Origin: Falsihalocynthiibacter arcticus
Lineage (GTDB): Bacteria > Pseudomonadota > Alphaproteobacteria > Rhodobacterales > Rhodobacteraceae
Direction of reading: 5' to 3'
NCBI RefSeq assembly: GCF_000812665.2
Contig: NZ_CP014327.1
Location: 1,951,501 to 2,015,500 of the forward strand
Length of the DNA stretch: 64,000 nucleotides
This document shows, in pieces, positions 53,309-61,684 of this stretch. Position 1 is the stretch's first letter. Each line of letters begins with the position of its first letter. The notes below the pieces were generated by a model. The model saw only the letters and a list, made by a program, of their open reading frames with translations, was not told the DNA's origin and made no database searches. Both the position numbers and the translations under genes were made by a program.

Positions 53309-56300
53309 TCATTCGACCACAAAGCGCAGCTTGGTCGTATCCTTGCCCTTGCAGCGGTCGGTCAGGAACGCCTCGAACCGCTTGCGCAGATCTTCCGGTG
53401 TCGCTGGAGAGCCCCCTTGAAGCAAGGCTTGGCGGATATCGTCGCCTGAGACGACAACTTTATCGAGCCCGGACAGGGCCTCTTGCACAGCACTGATAAA
53501 CTCGGGCGTGACAGGTTCGGGCAGGGACTTCGTCTTGACAAAGCCGGTAACGATCTTGCGCGAGCCCTCTTTAAGCAGTTCGAAGTTTGATTGGATGATC
53601 GGATCCTCGAGGTTGTCGAGAAGGGTTTGCACCCACCCGTCCAGCAACTGATCAAGCTCGTCATCCAATTGCTTGAGGACGTTGGCCGCAGGAAGCATGT
53701 CTCCTTGCTCGTTCGCGGGCCGGAAGTTGCAGTGCGGGCAGACCGGGCTGGCCGACAGCTCGGAGTCGACCAGCGAAGCGCAGCTTTTCAACTTGTCGAG
53801 CTTCTCTTCGAACGTTGTAAGCTGGCTAGTTGGCATCAAGGAGATATTCGCCAATGCCCGCATTTCAACGAGGCGAGAGTCCTTTCGCAGTGCATTCTTG
53901 GTCTTGTCTTCAGAAACCCCAAGACGTGCCTTGCTGTGCAGGCTGACGTAAGCCGTCAGATAGTCTTTCTTGAGCTTGCTGAGGGTCTGCCGGTGTTCAG
54001 AACCATTCTGGCTGGTGCGGCTCGTGGACAGGGATTCGAGGACATTCTTGCGGGTGTCCTGGGCTTGCTTCACCCAAGCGTGGTCCGACGGAAGCACCAT
54101 CTCGGCCTGGCCAAGGTAACTTGCCGTATTTCCGAGTTCACCGATCAGCCTGATAAGCCCCTCAACAGAGTTCAGAACCTCAAGGTTCTTCTTTTGCTCT
54201 GTGATATCGTCAGACCCGATCCGCAGGTTCTTCAACTTGCCAACAGTGTTGTAAGGCGAGAGGCTTTCCGAGAAGGCTTTAAGCTCATCGAGCTTTGATC
54301 GCCAGTCGCGGATTTCCTCGTCGCGCAGAAGAGGTTGCCCCCAGAAGCTGAGCCTGTTTGCCATATCAGTGGATGCCGCAAGAACACGCTTTGTGAGCTT
54401 ATTCACCTCCTCCTGAAGTGCCTTAACGGGTTCATCAGATCCCTGAGTTGCCTGCTGTGCAAGTCCCGGCGGTAGCTCTAGCATTTCGAACAACGAGCGC
54501 AGCACAGCCACGTTGATTTCCTTAGGAGCTTCAACGTGCTTGAACTGTTTCAACTCCTCAAGTGAGCGGTCAGCAAGCAGGCTGATTTTGCCGGAGTCGA
54601 TCTTGTCGCCGGTAATCGCCAAGACGATGTCGCCCGAATAGACCAGTGATCCGAGCACCGCGACCAAAAGATCAGTTTCGAGCCGATACTTGTCTGGGCT
54701 AAAATGTTCGATGTCGGCATTGCCAACCAGCAGTTCGCTGCGATTGAGCACTTGTCCGTGTCCCTTGGCCTTTAGGCGGGCCAGAACGTCTTGCGCATAT
54801 CGCGATTGGACAGGATCGATACGATCCCCGTCGAGCATTTCCAGTCCATCCAGAACGATCACAGCGTCCTTTGTTCGGGTGCTGCCGCTGAGGGCACGAA
54901 GGGCGTTGCTGATCAGTTGCTTTCTGTTGGATTCGGTAACCAGCGCCGAGAACGTTGGGTATTCGGGCGAAACATCAGAGAACCGGCTGCTCAACGCGAT
55001 GCCCGCGATCACGTTGACAACATCACGGAAGTTGATGCGCTCATCAGGCCCCAAGCGAGCTTTGTCCCGAAGAGAAATGCCCTTGGTCCAGTCCCTGAGT
55101 GTTTTGGATTTGCCCTGAAACGTAACCTCGAAAGCCTCGAGCTGTTTTTCCTGCAGCCATTTGCTCATTTCGCGCAGCGTGTCGCGAACGCGGTCAAGGT
55201 ACACGCCTTTGGCACCGCCACTTGCGGTAGACGCGAGCTCCTGCGCCCCAGCGTAGAAGCCGAGCAATCGTTTGATCGTTTCATCCGGGGCTTTCAGGCG
55301 GAAGAACACCTCGTCGGCCTTCTGTTCGTCACGGAAACGTGGCGGATCGAACGGCTGAATGAAGTATAGATAGAAATCCCGCTCCGGTTGCGCGGTCGGT
55401 CTGTCATTGGGAGCCCCAAAGAACAGATAGCCGATGCGCTCTACGCGGCGCTCCTGCCACTCAATCTGGTATTGCCAAATCTGGTGCCCCGTCACGTAGC
55501 TGGAATCATCCGTCCGCTCCATGAGCTGGCGAACGGCCCCATAGTAGGCACGATCGAGAGCATCTTCGGACAATGCTTCTGCGCGCTTCTCAATTTGGGC
55601 GTCGTAATCGACGTCTTTCTTGAGATCGAGATAGTATTGCTCCGTGTCCGGCGCTTTCGATATGAATTGGCCGTTTACAGTCTTCAGAGTTTCACGCAGC
55701 GTTGTTTGGACCGCTGTCAGCAGGTCATCAGATGGATCCCCGCCCATGTCTTCAATGCCAGGCTGAAACAGACACAACGTATCGCGCAGTTCCGCAGCGG
55801 TTGGGCCAACGGGCACATAGATGTCGCCACCCGTTGTCAGTCGATGGACAGAAAGGCCATCAATAATGCGTAGCGCCATCGACTTGTAGGCCGGGCGCGT
55901 GAAGGCTTTGGACACACGCTCCGACAATACTTCGGATACTTTGAGCACCGGCCCGATGTTCGGATCAGAACGAAGGACAGAATTCGTTGCAACAGTATCC
56001 CAAAACTTGTCGAAACCTATGAGCCCAGGCCGGTCTAACGGCACTTCATCGTCAAGGATGGCTTGGATTTGATCACGCAGCGTGACCAACGCGCCGCGCT
56101 TTTCTGTGAAGACCAGACGTTCAAACGTCCCGATGTAGTCAGGATGGACCGGGAACAACCGCACGTATTCGTCCATACGCTCGTTCATTGAGCCATAGAA
56201 TTTTGTAAATGGCCCAAGATAGGCACGGATCTTGTCTTGCTGATCAGAAGACTTCTTCAGAAGGCGCTCAGCGACAACGAAGCTCACGTCTTGTCGAGCG

Positions 56301-57040
56301 AGCAAAACCTGCGTGAAGCGGTCTTTCACGCGACGCAGGCTGTCTGCCACATGCTGGAAGCGACTGCTGTCAAAAATCGCTTCCTGAACGCCCGCAACAA
56401 ACCGGAACCGGAGATGTTTGGTCACCTCCCCGATCTCTCTCAGGAATGAAAGGTCGAGAACCAGCTCGTGATCCTTACGCGAGCGCAAGAACTCAAGGAA
56501 TTCGTCGACCACCAAGAGCACGCCCTGGTCAGGATGAACTTCCGCAAAGGCCGACATCATTTCCTCGAAAGCAGCCTTGTTATTGACGACCTTGTCAGCA
56601 GGCGGGAACGTGTAACTCACGCCATGCTTCTCGAGGAAGACCTCAAGCTGTTGGGTAATGATATCCCGCAACGACATCTGGCTCGAAATCTCGATCCGGT
56701 GCACCTTGAACCGGCCTGCAATTGCCTTTGCCGCCTCAGCAACTTGCGGATGGTGGATCATCGGAACATATGACTCGTCTTCGGCAACGAGAGATAGCAC
56801 CGACATTAAGTGCGACTTACCGGTGCCATAATTACCAACCACCAGAACGCCCTTGTGATCGACGGCTTCATCGAACGAAAGTTGGGGGATCATGAGCTTG
56901 GAGATCCGCTCCGCCATGTCATCTGAGATGACATAGGTCGATACCAATTTCTTGGCTTCATCTGGACGATCGGCGTCGAGAAGCTGAATAACTGACTCAA
57001 TAGGCTCAAATTGAATGAGATCGCCGTAGCGCATTGCCAT
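53309..57040 (-). CDS. brxC: BrxC/PglY, large P-loop ATPase of BREX
   Basis: I take the ATG at 57040 (MAMRYGDLIQFEPI) with AAGGAAACC upstream; a TTG at 57058 overlaps the brxF stop. The 1243-residue protein has a Walker A GNYGTGKSHL at 69-78 and an ATPase domain followed by long helical regions, coiled coils around 850-1100, and a late zinc pair in PVCPHCNFRP. BrxC is an AAA+-type ATPase required for BREX defence. Its size and place directly after brxF are standard for type 3. Confidence 0.9.
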   Translation of the reverse strand: MAMRYGDLIQFEPIESVIQLLDADRPDEAKKLVSTYVISDDMAERISKLMIPQLSFDEAVDHKGVLVVGNYGTGKSHLMSVLSLVAEDESYVPMIHHPQVAEAAKAIAGRFKVHRIEISSQMSLRDIITQQLEVFLEKHGVSYTFPPADKVVNNKAAFEEMMSAFAEVHPDQGVLLVVDEFLEFLRSRKDHELVLDLSFLREIGEVTKHLRFRFVAGVQEAIFDSSRFQHVADSLRRVKDRFTQVLLARQDVSFVVAERLLKKSSDQQDKIRAYLGPFTKFYGSMNERMDEYVRLFPVHPDYIGTFERLVFTEKRGALVTLRDQIQAILDDEVPLDRPGLIGFDKFWDTVATNSVLRSDPNIGPVLKVSEVLSERVSKAFTRPAYKSMALRIIDGLSVHRLTTGGDIYVPVGPTAAELRDTLCLFQPGIEDMGGDPSDDLLTAVQTTLRETLKTVNGQFISKAPDTEQYYLDLKKDVDYDAQIEKRAEALSEDALDRAYYGAVRQLMERTDDSSYVTGHQIWQYQIEWQERRVERIGYLFFGAPNDRPTAQPERDFYLYFIQPFDPPRFRDEQKADEVFFRLKAPDETIKRLLGFYAGAQELASTASGGAKGVYLDRVRDTLREMSKWLQEKQLEAFEVTFQGKSKTLRDWTKGISLRDKARLGPDERINFRDVVNVIAGIALSSRFSDVSPEYPTFSALVTESNRKQLISNALRALSGSTRTKDAVIVLDGLEMLDGDRIDPVQSRYAQDVLARLKAKGHGQVLNRSELLVGNADIEHFSPDKYRLETDLLVAVLGSLVYSGDIVLAITGDKIDSGKISLLADRSLEELKQFKHVEAPKEINVAVLRSLFEMLELPPGLAQQATQGSDEPVKALQEEVNKLTKRVLAASTDMANRLSFWGQPLLRDEEIRDWRSKLDELKAFSESLSPYNTVGKLKNLRIGSDDITEQKKNLEVLNSVEGLIRLIGELGNTASYLGQAEMVLPSDHAWVKQAQDTRKNVLESLSTSRTSQNGSEHRQTLSKLKKDYLTAYVSLHSKARLGVSEDKTKNALRKDSRLVEMRALANISLMPTSQLTTFEEKLDKLKSCASLVDSELSASPVCPHCNFRPANEQGDMLPAANVLKQLDDELDQLLDGWVQTLLDNLEDPIIQSNFELLKEGSRKIVTGFVKTKSLPEPVTPEFISAVQEALSGLDKVVVSGDDIRQALLQGGSPATPEDLRKRFEAFLTDRCKGKDTTKLRFVVE

Positions 57041-57054
57041 CTCGTGGTTTCCTT

Positions 57055-57513
57055 TCAATTAACTCTGAACGGGACCAAGCCATCACAGCCATAGTCCTGA
57101 TATTCTGGGTGTCCTGTCGTCGCGTAGGACAATCTGTTTTCCGTGAGGGCCCCTGGCCAAGCAGCTATAACGCGTCGCGCCTGAGCGTGCCGTCTAAGCA
57201 AATCGAGGGGACTAAGCTGCAGCCCTTGGTCGAACAAAATCTCGAGGTTATCCATCAGCAGGAGACCGTTGGACGTAAACTCGCCCGCCAATCCCTTCAA
57301 CAGATCAGACGCCTGTAGGTGCCTCCTCGGACTTGGAATTGTAAGTAATTCGCGCCCTAGAGCAGCGCCAACGTTCAGGATTTGCAGATCCCTGCGCTTG
57401 GCGAACTGCCGGAGCAAATTGCTCTTTCCCGAGTTTGGCGCACCAATCAGCAACAGCAGTTTGCTGTTTACGACGACAAGATCTTCGACAACGCGTTCAA
57501 GGGAATCAATCAT
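57055..57513 (-). CDS. brxF: BrxF, small P-loop protein of BREX type 3
   Basis: A 152-residue ATPase-like protein with Walker A GAPNSGKSNL at about 24-33 and a Walker B-like LLLMDNLEILFD near 86-96. BrxF is diagnostic for BREX type 3. It starts inside the brxR stop (ATGA overlap at 57510-57513) and its stop lies 14 bp before the brxC start, so regulator, BrxF and BrxC are one transcription unit. Confidence 0.87.
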   Translation of the reverse strand: MIDSLERVVEDLVVVNSKLLLLIGAPNSGKSNLLRQFAKRRDLQILNVGAALGRELLTIPSPRRHLQASDLLKGLAGEFTSNGLLLMDNLEILFDQGLQLSPLDLLRRHAQARRVIAAWPGALTENRLSYATTGHPEYQDYGCDGLVPFRVN

Positions 57514-58403
57514 GCACTAGGCCCCTCGATCGTCGAACCCGACGCACTGGGAATCGGGACCCTAAACTCAGATGAGTTCAAAAGGATAATTTGCTGGTCT
57601 TGCGGGCGACGTGCTGCCGGGTCTGTATCAAGTCCTAGTCGTCTCAACGCGTAATAAAGCAGCGCCCGCCGAACTTTGATCTTCGCTTTGCCGCCATGCA
57701 TACCGTAGTCAAGGGCGATGACCTTTGCCTGCGTTTCCGAAAGAGCGGGATGCGGCACAATTTCCAAAGTGACTTCAGAGTTCCAGTCTTCATCATCGGT
57801 CGACGTCACTTGGCTTTCGCGCACGGCACGAATTTCAAGAACACGTGAAAGCAGAAAATCTTTGAAGAAATTGTCAGTCAGACAGAAGGCTCTAGTGTGC
57901 CAGCGAAATCCATCAAAGGCGATAGCGTGCGGCGCAATCCAACGCCAGCTGGGTTCTGGACTGGACAGAGATTGGTACTTCAACTCGATCGCTTCAGACC
58001 GCCGAATTGCGCCAACCACAGACCGAAGCGTCACCGCGTTTACTCCGCGAACAGGCGTTGGCGCAGAAGCAAATGGAGGGAGATCCGCAATCCATGAATC
58101 TTCGCAATCAAGAATATCTTCGGCCACTGATCTTAACTGTGCCAGATAGCGGCCCGCATCGGGTTCTAGAAACTGAGGTTTGAATGCTGGACCGCGCACA
58201 TAGCTACGAACGCTTTTGTCATAGACCATATTATCCGGAGCGAAGCCGATATAGCGGTTCAGGTCGGATGACGATTGGTTCACCGACAGCCCGAACTGCT
58301 CCATCAAATCACTTCGGTTCACATGACCATCCCAGAATAAACGAAACTCAATAAACTCGAGCCTTTGCTCGACGCTCCATCGAAGTTCCGACTTTTCGTT
58401 ATT
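57510..58403 (-). CDS. brxR: BrxR-type WYL-domain transcriptional regulator
   Basis: I choose the TTG at 58403 (LNNEKSELRWSVEQRLEF), which lies 5 nt after GGAGG; a start at 58448 is possible but lacks a ribosome site. The 297 residues have an N-terminal winged helix (RLFWDGHVNRSDLMEQFGLSVNQSSSDLNRY) and a WYL domain around IELKYQSLSSPEPSWRWIAPHAIAFDGFRWHTRAFCLTDNFFKDFLLSRVLEI. BrxR proteins are dimeric repressors heading BREX and other defence operons and may sense nucleotide signals via the WYL pocket. A candidate operator TGTCC-N10-GGACA lies about 110 bp upstream. Confidence 0.85.
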   Translation of the reverse strand, partial: NNEKSELRWSVEQRLEFIEFRLFWDGHVNRSDLMEQFGLSVNQSSSDLNRYIGFAPDNMVYDKSVRSYVRGPAFKPQFLEPDAGRYLAQLRSVAEDILDCEDSWIADLPPFASAPTPVRGVNAVTLRSVVGAIRRSEAIELKYQSLSSPEPSWRWIAPHAIAFDGFRWHTRAFCLTDNFFKDFLLSRVLEIRAVRESQVTSTDDEDWNSEVTLEIVPHPALSETQAKVIALDYGMHGGKAKIKVRRALLYYALRRLGLDTDPAARRPQDQQIILLNSSEFRVPIPSASGSTIEGPSA

Positions 58404-58513
58404 CAAGATGGCCTCCGAGCAATTTATACGTATGAAAAGTATGCGCACACATTTTTTGGTCTGGCGAAACGTTAGCGGTGTGATGTTGCCTTTGCAAGCG
58501 AACTTTCTCTGTT

Positions 58514-58533
58514 TGTCCGTAGGTTAGTGGACA
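58514..58533. promoter_or_regulatory. Inverted repeat upstream of brxR
   Basis: TGTCC (58514-58518) and GGACA (58529-58533) are separated by 10 bp, about 110 bp before the BREX regulator start. The symmetry suits a dimeric winged-helix regulator such as BrxR, but it is short and could be chance. Confidence 0.35.
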
Positions 58534-58590
58534 TTCTGCTTGTGGAAATACTTCGTCTCTAGCGCTAAGTTTCACTTTCTTGCCAGCGGC

Positions 58591-58683
58591 AAACTAACAG
58601 AGCGGCGCTTTGTGCGCGCGGCTCTGTTAGTTTCAATGGACAGCGCTAAGGTGAGCTGACTTCGTCTGCTCGCCTTAGCGCTG
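58591..58683. other. Two large adjacent hairpins between BREX and ardC
   Basis: AAACTAACAGAGC (58591-58603) pairs perfectly with GCTCTGTTAGTTT (58621-58633). Next, 58641-58656 pairs with 58668-58683 over 16 positions with one mismatch. Another AGCGCTAAG at 58561-58569 repeats part of the second arm. The sequence could fold strongly as single-stranded DNA; it may be an origin, an ssDNA promoter or a bidirectional terminator. Confidence 0.7.
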
Positions 58684-58701
58684 AAGTGAATCAAATTCTT
58701 T

Positions 58702-59011
58702 GTCCGCCCAACATCCCTGACCGTGGCGGTCAACATTAGTCCATCCCCAAAAACAGCTGCCAATTTCCCCTGTCTCGCAAGCGAGCCATTCCTCGCGTGG
58801 CAAATTGGCGTCGGTTTTCGGCGCAGACATTTTCTTCGCAAATGTGGCCGATTGACAGCCCCGTTCAGGGCCATGGGTCGGGCTTTGCCCTCTCCCACTC
58901 TGTTCCGCCGAATACATGCGTATTCGATCAGATCAGGTGGCCGAGGCGCAGCCCATCTGCGGAAGGAAGGCACCAAGCCTTGCCCGCGTCACTTTGAACA
59001 GGAGGCCACAA
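58702..59011 (+). repeat. Leader repeat copy 1, upstream of ardC
   Basis: Begins with GTCCGCCCAACATCCCTG (58702-58719), contains the hairpin at 58759-58809 and the palindrome CGAATACATGCGTATTCG at 58909-58926, and ends with GGAGGCCACAA before the ATG. Most of 58872-59011 is nearly identical to 60378-60514, apart from small indels. Confidence 0.78.
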
Positions 59012-59890
59012 ATGGCACCGAAATTTGATGTTTATGCCCACGTCACCGACACCATTATTGCAGAGATCGAAGGAGGCACGCCCCCTTGGCGTAAGCCTTG
59101 GACCGGCAGCGTGTCCGGTATAGCCCTGCCGACCCGTCACAACGGTGAAGAATATCGCGGGATCAACATTCTGATGCTCTGGGTCATGGCGGCCAAGAAT
59201 GGTTACGTGTCCAGTCGCTGGATGACCTATAAACAAGCGCAAGAACTGGGCGGTCAGGTTCTTAAGGGTCAGACATCCTCAACGGTGGTCAAATACGGCA
59301 CATTCACCCGAGAAAACGATTTGGGCGTTGAGGAAGAACTGCCCTATGCGCGCGCCTATCGCGTATTCAATGCGGATCAGATCGAAGGCTTGCCCGAGGA
59401 CTACTACATCCTGCCCGAGGCCCCGCGCGACCTTGGCACAGCGGCAGATCCAGAGCTTGAGGCGTTTTTTAGCCGGACAGGGGCTGAGATCCTCACCAGC
59501 GACGACCCGCGCGCCTATTACAGCCCCGCAAAAGATCACATCCACATGCCGTCGATTGCCACGTTTCATGATGCGGCAGGCTATTATGGGACTATGGCCC
59601 ATGAGGTGATCCATTGGACCGGCAGCGAAAAGCGGCTGGAGCGGATCAAGAAATTTGCGAACCGAGAGGCCTACGCTTTCGAAGAACTAGTGGCCGAGAT
59701 CGGAGCCTGTTTTCTCGGGGCACAGATCGGCGTTTCGCCGGAGTTTGGCCAAAGCGCAGCTTATGTCGAGGGTTGGTTGAAAGCGCTCAAAGAAGACAAA
59801 CGCGCAATTTTTAGCGCGGCATCTGAGGCGCAAAAGGCGGCTGATTTTGTCCTTGAGGCCGCAGGGCAATCGAAAGAGGCAGCGGCATGA
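59012..59890 (+). CDS. ardC: ArdC-like antirestriction protein
   Basis: The ATG at 59012 (MAPKFDVYAHVTDTIIAEIE) follows GGAGG. The 292 residues have the N-terminal ssDNA-binding ArdC domain (PPWRKPWTG, LPTRHNGEEYRGINILML, YVSSRWMTYKQAQELGGQV, STVVKYGTF) and a C-terminal zincin-like metallopeptidase domain with HEVIH at 197-201 and Glu in ELVAEIGACFLG. ArdC of plasmid pSa protects incoming single-stranded DNA from restriction during conjugation. Being on the same element as a BREX system and near the relaxase genes, it probably protects the element on entry into a new host. Confidence 0.88.
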   Translation: MAPKFDVYAHVTDTIIAEIEGGTPPWRKPWTGSVSGIALPTRHNGEEYRGINILMLWVMAAKNGYVSSRWMTYKQAQELGGQVLKGQTSSTVVKYGTFTRENDLGVEEELPYARAYRVFNADQIEGLPEDYYILPEAPRDLGTAADPELEAFFSRTGAEILTSDDPRAYYSPAKDHIHMPSIATFHDAAGYYGTMAHEVIHWTGSEKRLERIKKFANREAYAFEELVAEIGACFLGAQIGVSPEFGQSAAYVEGWLKALKEDKRAIFSAASEAQKAADFVLEAAGQSKEAAA

Positions 59891-60066
59891 GCGGCCCCGC
59901 TATTTTGCCCCCGATGACGTGCCGCAAATGCGGCACGTCAAATCCGGTGATCTTTCTTGCGCCGGTCGTCGCGAAAGGCAGCGGCACATGCATTTGCTTG
60001 GACTGTGCCGAGGCCCGCAAGTGCCTGGATCCTGACGACAACTTGAAACCCGGTGTAGAGCTTTGA
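59887..60066 (+). CDS. Small zinc-ribbon protein (59 aa) coupled to ardC
   Basis: Its ATG overlaps the ardC TGA (ATGA at 59887-59890). The peptide starts MSGPAILPPMTCRKCGTSNP and continues with CICLDCAEARKC, giving two CxxC pairs, an almost certain single zinc site. There is no other recognisable domain. Small zinc-ribbon proteins of this kind may bind nucleic acid. Translation coupling to ardC indicates a joint role in establishment. Confidence 0.65.
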   Translation: MSGPAILPPMTCRKCGTSNPVIFLAPVVAKGSGTCICLDCAEARKCLDPDDNLKPGVEL

Positions 60067-60231
60067 GCCATTGCGTCTCGCGCTCATTGGCGAGGCGCTG
60101 CTGATTTACGCAGGAGGTAGAAGTTTGTGGCCCGTGCTGCTGCGCACGGGCCGCTCTGGGAAATGGACTGTGCAGAGGATCGACTGGCTTTCAGCCCGCT
60201 CACCTCCTTCTGGTTTTTTTGTATTTTATTG

Positions 60232-60514
60232 GTCCGCCCAACATCCCTGTCGCGTCCCGTCAATAGGCAAGCGCCGCGCGGGCGCGTCGTCTTTGTCAGC
60301 AACCGTGTCCTCGCGCTGTAGGCGCTGCGGGCCGCTCCACTTGCTGGCTTCGACCCATTGACCGGCCGCTCCATGGCCGTGGGTCGGGCTGTGCCCCCAC
60401 CCACTCTGTTCCGCCGAATACATGCGTATTCGGTCAGATCAGATTGGCCGGTGCGTAGCCCATCGGCGGAAGGGAAACCAAGCCCCAACCGCAGCACCCA
60501 AAAGGAGGCCACAA
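60232..60514 (+). repeat. Leader repeat copy 2
   Basis: Starts with the same 18 bp GTCCGCCCAACATCCCTG (60232-60249), diverges in the middle, where a GC-rich hairpin replaces the one in copy 1, then matches again from about 60378, with the palindrome CGAATACATGCGTATTCG at 60415-60432 and GGAGGCCACAA before the ATG at 60515. The stretch 60067-60231 has no gene. Confidence 0.78.
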
Positions 60515-60823
60515 ATGGCTCACAGATATCAGCCCCCCAAATTCTGGACCTGCGACTGCGATCGCACGACCGGCGGTCACATCATCGACGGGCTCTATAG
60601 CGCCTGCGTGTATTGCGGCAAGCATCGGCATGAACTCAAGGAAATCGTTGTCCCATCGGGATTGGGTGGCGTGTTCTGTGTCGAGATCCTCGGGGTCGAG
60701 GATAATTACGCCAAGGTAAAGGTAGTCAAAAGCTCGAACGGCTTTGACGCGCTGCCGCCCTTCACTGTGCCGTTCAAGGACATCGCTCCGCGTTGGAAAC
60801 ACAAGGCGGGAGAAATCCGATGA
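60515..60823 (+). CDS. Small protein with zinc-ribbon-like cysteines
   Basis: A 102-residue protein (MAHRYQPPKFWTCDCDRTTG) with GGAGG before the ATG. TCDCDRTTG and ACVYCGKHRHELKEI supply four cysteines and two histidines for metal. The C-terminal part is beta-like (GVFCVEILGVEDNYAKVKVVKSSNGFDAL, PFTVPFKDIAPRW), perhaps a small OB/SH3 domain. It has the same leader as ardC, so it is probably co-regulated with it; it heads a four-gene overlapping cluster. I do not recognise the family. Confidence 0.6.
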   Translation: MAHRYQPPKFWTCDCDRTTGGHIIDGLYSACVYCGKHRHELKEIVVPSGLGGVFCVEILGVEDNYAKVKVVKSSNGFDALPPFTVPFKDIAPRWKHKAGEIR

Positions 60824-61023
60824 CCCTTGACTATCACAGCGATGATTTTGCGACCGCACGAATGGAAGACACCGTCAGCCTGCGAAGCGCTGCACGTGAG
60901 GCGCGCGCCACGCTTTACGCGGTGTTGAACCGGCTAGAGCTGAACGATCTGGACGGCGAGGAGCAGCCCTATATCGACGATTGTCTTGGGGCTCTCGCAA
61001 TCCTTGAGGAGGCGTTGCGATGA
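60820..61023 (+). CDS. Small acidic helical protein (67 aa)
   Basis: Its ATG overlaps the preceding stop (ATGA). The protein is acidic and helical: MTLDYHSDDFATARMEDTVSL, then AAREARATLYAVLNRLELNDLDGEEQPYIDDCLGALAILEEALR. Acidic, DNA-mimic-like composition is common in anti-defence proteins, but I have no direct evidence for that here. Unknown function. Confidence 0.5.
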   Translation: MTLDYHSDDFATARMEDTVSLRSAAREARATLYAVLNRLELNDLDGEEQPYIDDCLGALAILEEALR

Positions 61024-61235
61024 CCCTGAACGAGATCAAAACAGCGGTGGATGCGGGCAACCGCGTCCACTGGGTCAACAGCGGGTATGTGGTGACGCGT
61101 GATGTCCTCGGGCAGCACCTGATCACCTTCACGCGGAATGGGTCAGCTATCGGTTTGACCAGTCGGGATGGCACCCGCCTGAACTGCAAACCTGACGAAT
61201 TTTACATCGAGGAAAGCGTGGAGGTTTTGCAATGA
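61020..61235 (+). CDS. Small protein (71 aa), unknown
   Basis: Starts with an ATGA overlap on the previous gene. MTLNEIKTAVDAGNRVHWVN is followed by strands SGYVVTRDVLGQHLITFTRNGSAIGLTSRDGTRLNCKPDEFYIEE, a small beta-barrel-like pattern. No membrane segment or signal. Similar peptides occur in plasmid leading regions as far as I recall. Function unknown. Confidence 0.55.
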   Translation: MTLNEIKTAVDAGNRVHWVNSGYVVTRDVLGQHLITFTRNGSAIGLTSRDGTRLNCKPDEFYIEESVEVLQ

Positions 61236-61513
61236 AGTATTCTGAACTCAAACAAGCGGCCCGCGAGGGCCGCGCCAGCGTGCATCTGCATGGGTTTTGT
61301 AATCTGCCCGATGTTGGGCAGGAATATTGTGATGATCTGGCAGAGATCGATGGCTGGGCGATCTATGTCAGGGTCGAGACACCGGACGATCCGCAACAGC
61401 CTTTTGATCTGCATGAACTTCCAGACCATCCAACTTTTGAAAGCGCCAAAGGCGCATCCCGTGCAATTGCTCTGGAATTGCTGGGCGATGCTGAGGCTTG
61501 GCACCACGATTGA
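61232..61513 (+). CDS. Small acidic protein (93 aa), unknown
   Basis: Starts with an ATGA overlap on the previous gene. MKYSELKQAAREGRASVHLHGFCN is followed by an acidic section VGQEYCDDLAEIDGWAIYVRVETPDDPQQPFDLHELPDHP and a helix AKGASRAIALELLGDAE. It ends the four-gene cluster, 66 bp before the candidate oriT. Not recognised. Confidence 0.55.
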   Translation: MKYSELKQAAREGRASVHLHGFCNLPDVGQEYCDDLAEIDGWAIYVRVETPDDPQQPFDLHELPDHPTFESAKGASRAIALELLGDAEAWHHD

Positions 61514-61578
61514 GTGGTGCCCTATGCCTTGCGCCGGGCATTGCCCGGCGGTCGCAGCTTCCAGCTGCCCCAAATGGA

Positions 61579-61651
61579 ATACAGACAGCTTTCATCAATA
61601 TTATAATATTGATTCAATTATGGCGAAGTGCCATAACAGGGCTGTCTGTAT
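61579..61651. other. Candidate oriT: three nested/adjacent palindromes
   Basis: ATACAGACAGC (61579-61589) pairs perfectly with GCTGTCTGTAT (61641-61651). Inside are the perfect palindrome ATCAATATTATAATATTGAT (61594-61613) and the hairpin TTATGGC-gaagt-GCCATAA (61618-61636). It is 33 bp upstream of the MobC-like gene and AT-rich, the usual layout of a relaxase nicking region. Confidence 0.65.
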
Positions 61652-61684
61652 GAAACTGGCAAGAAATAGGGATGATTACTTCAC

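Noticed and set aside
43679-58403. Reading the defence operon as DISARM or BREX type 1
   Set aside because: The presence of brxF and brxHII, a PglZ gene and the gene order match BREX type 3; no drmA/drmB, brxL or pglX of type 1 is present.
58591-58683. The two large hairpins as ordinary terminators
   Set aside because: No T-runs follow either stem, and both flanking transcription units point away from them, so termination is not the simplest reading.
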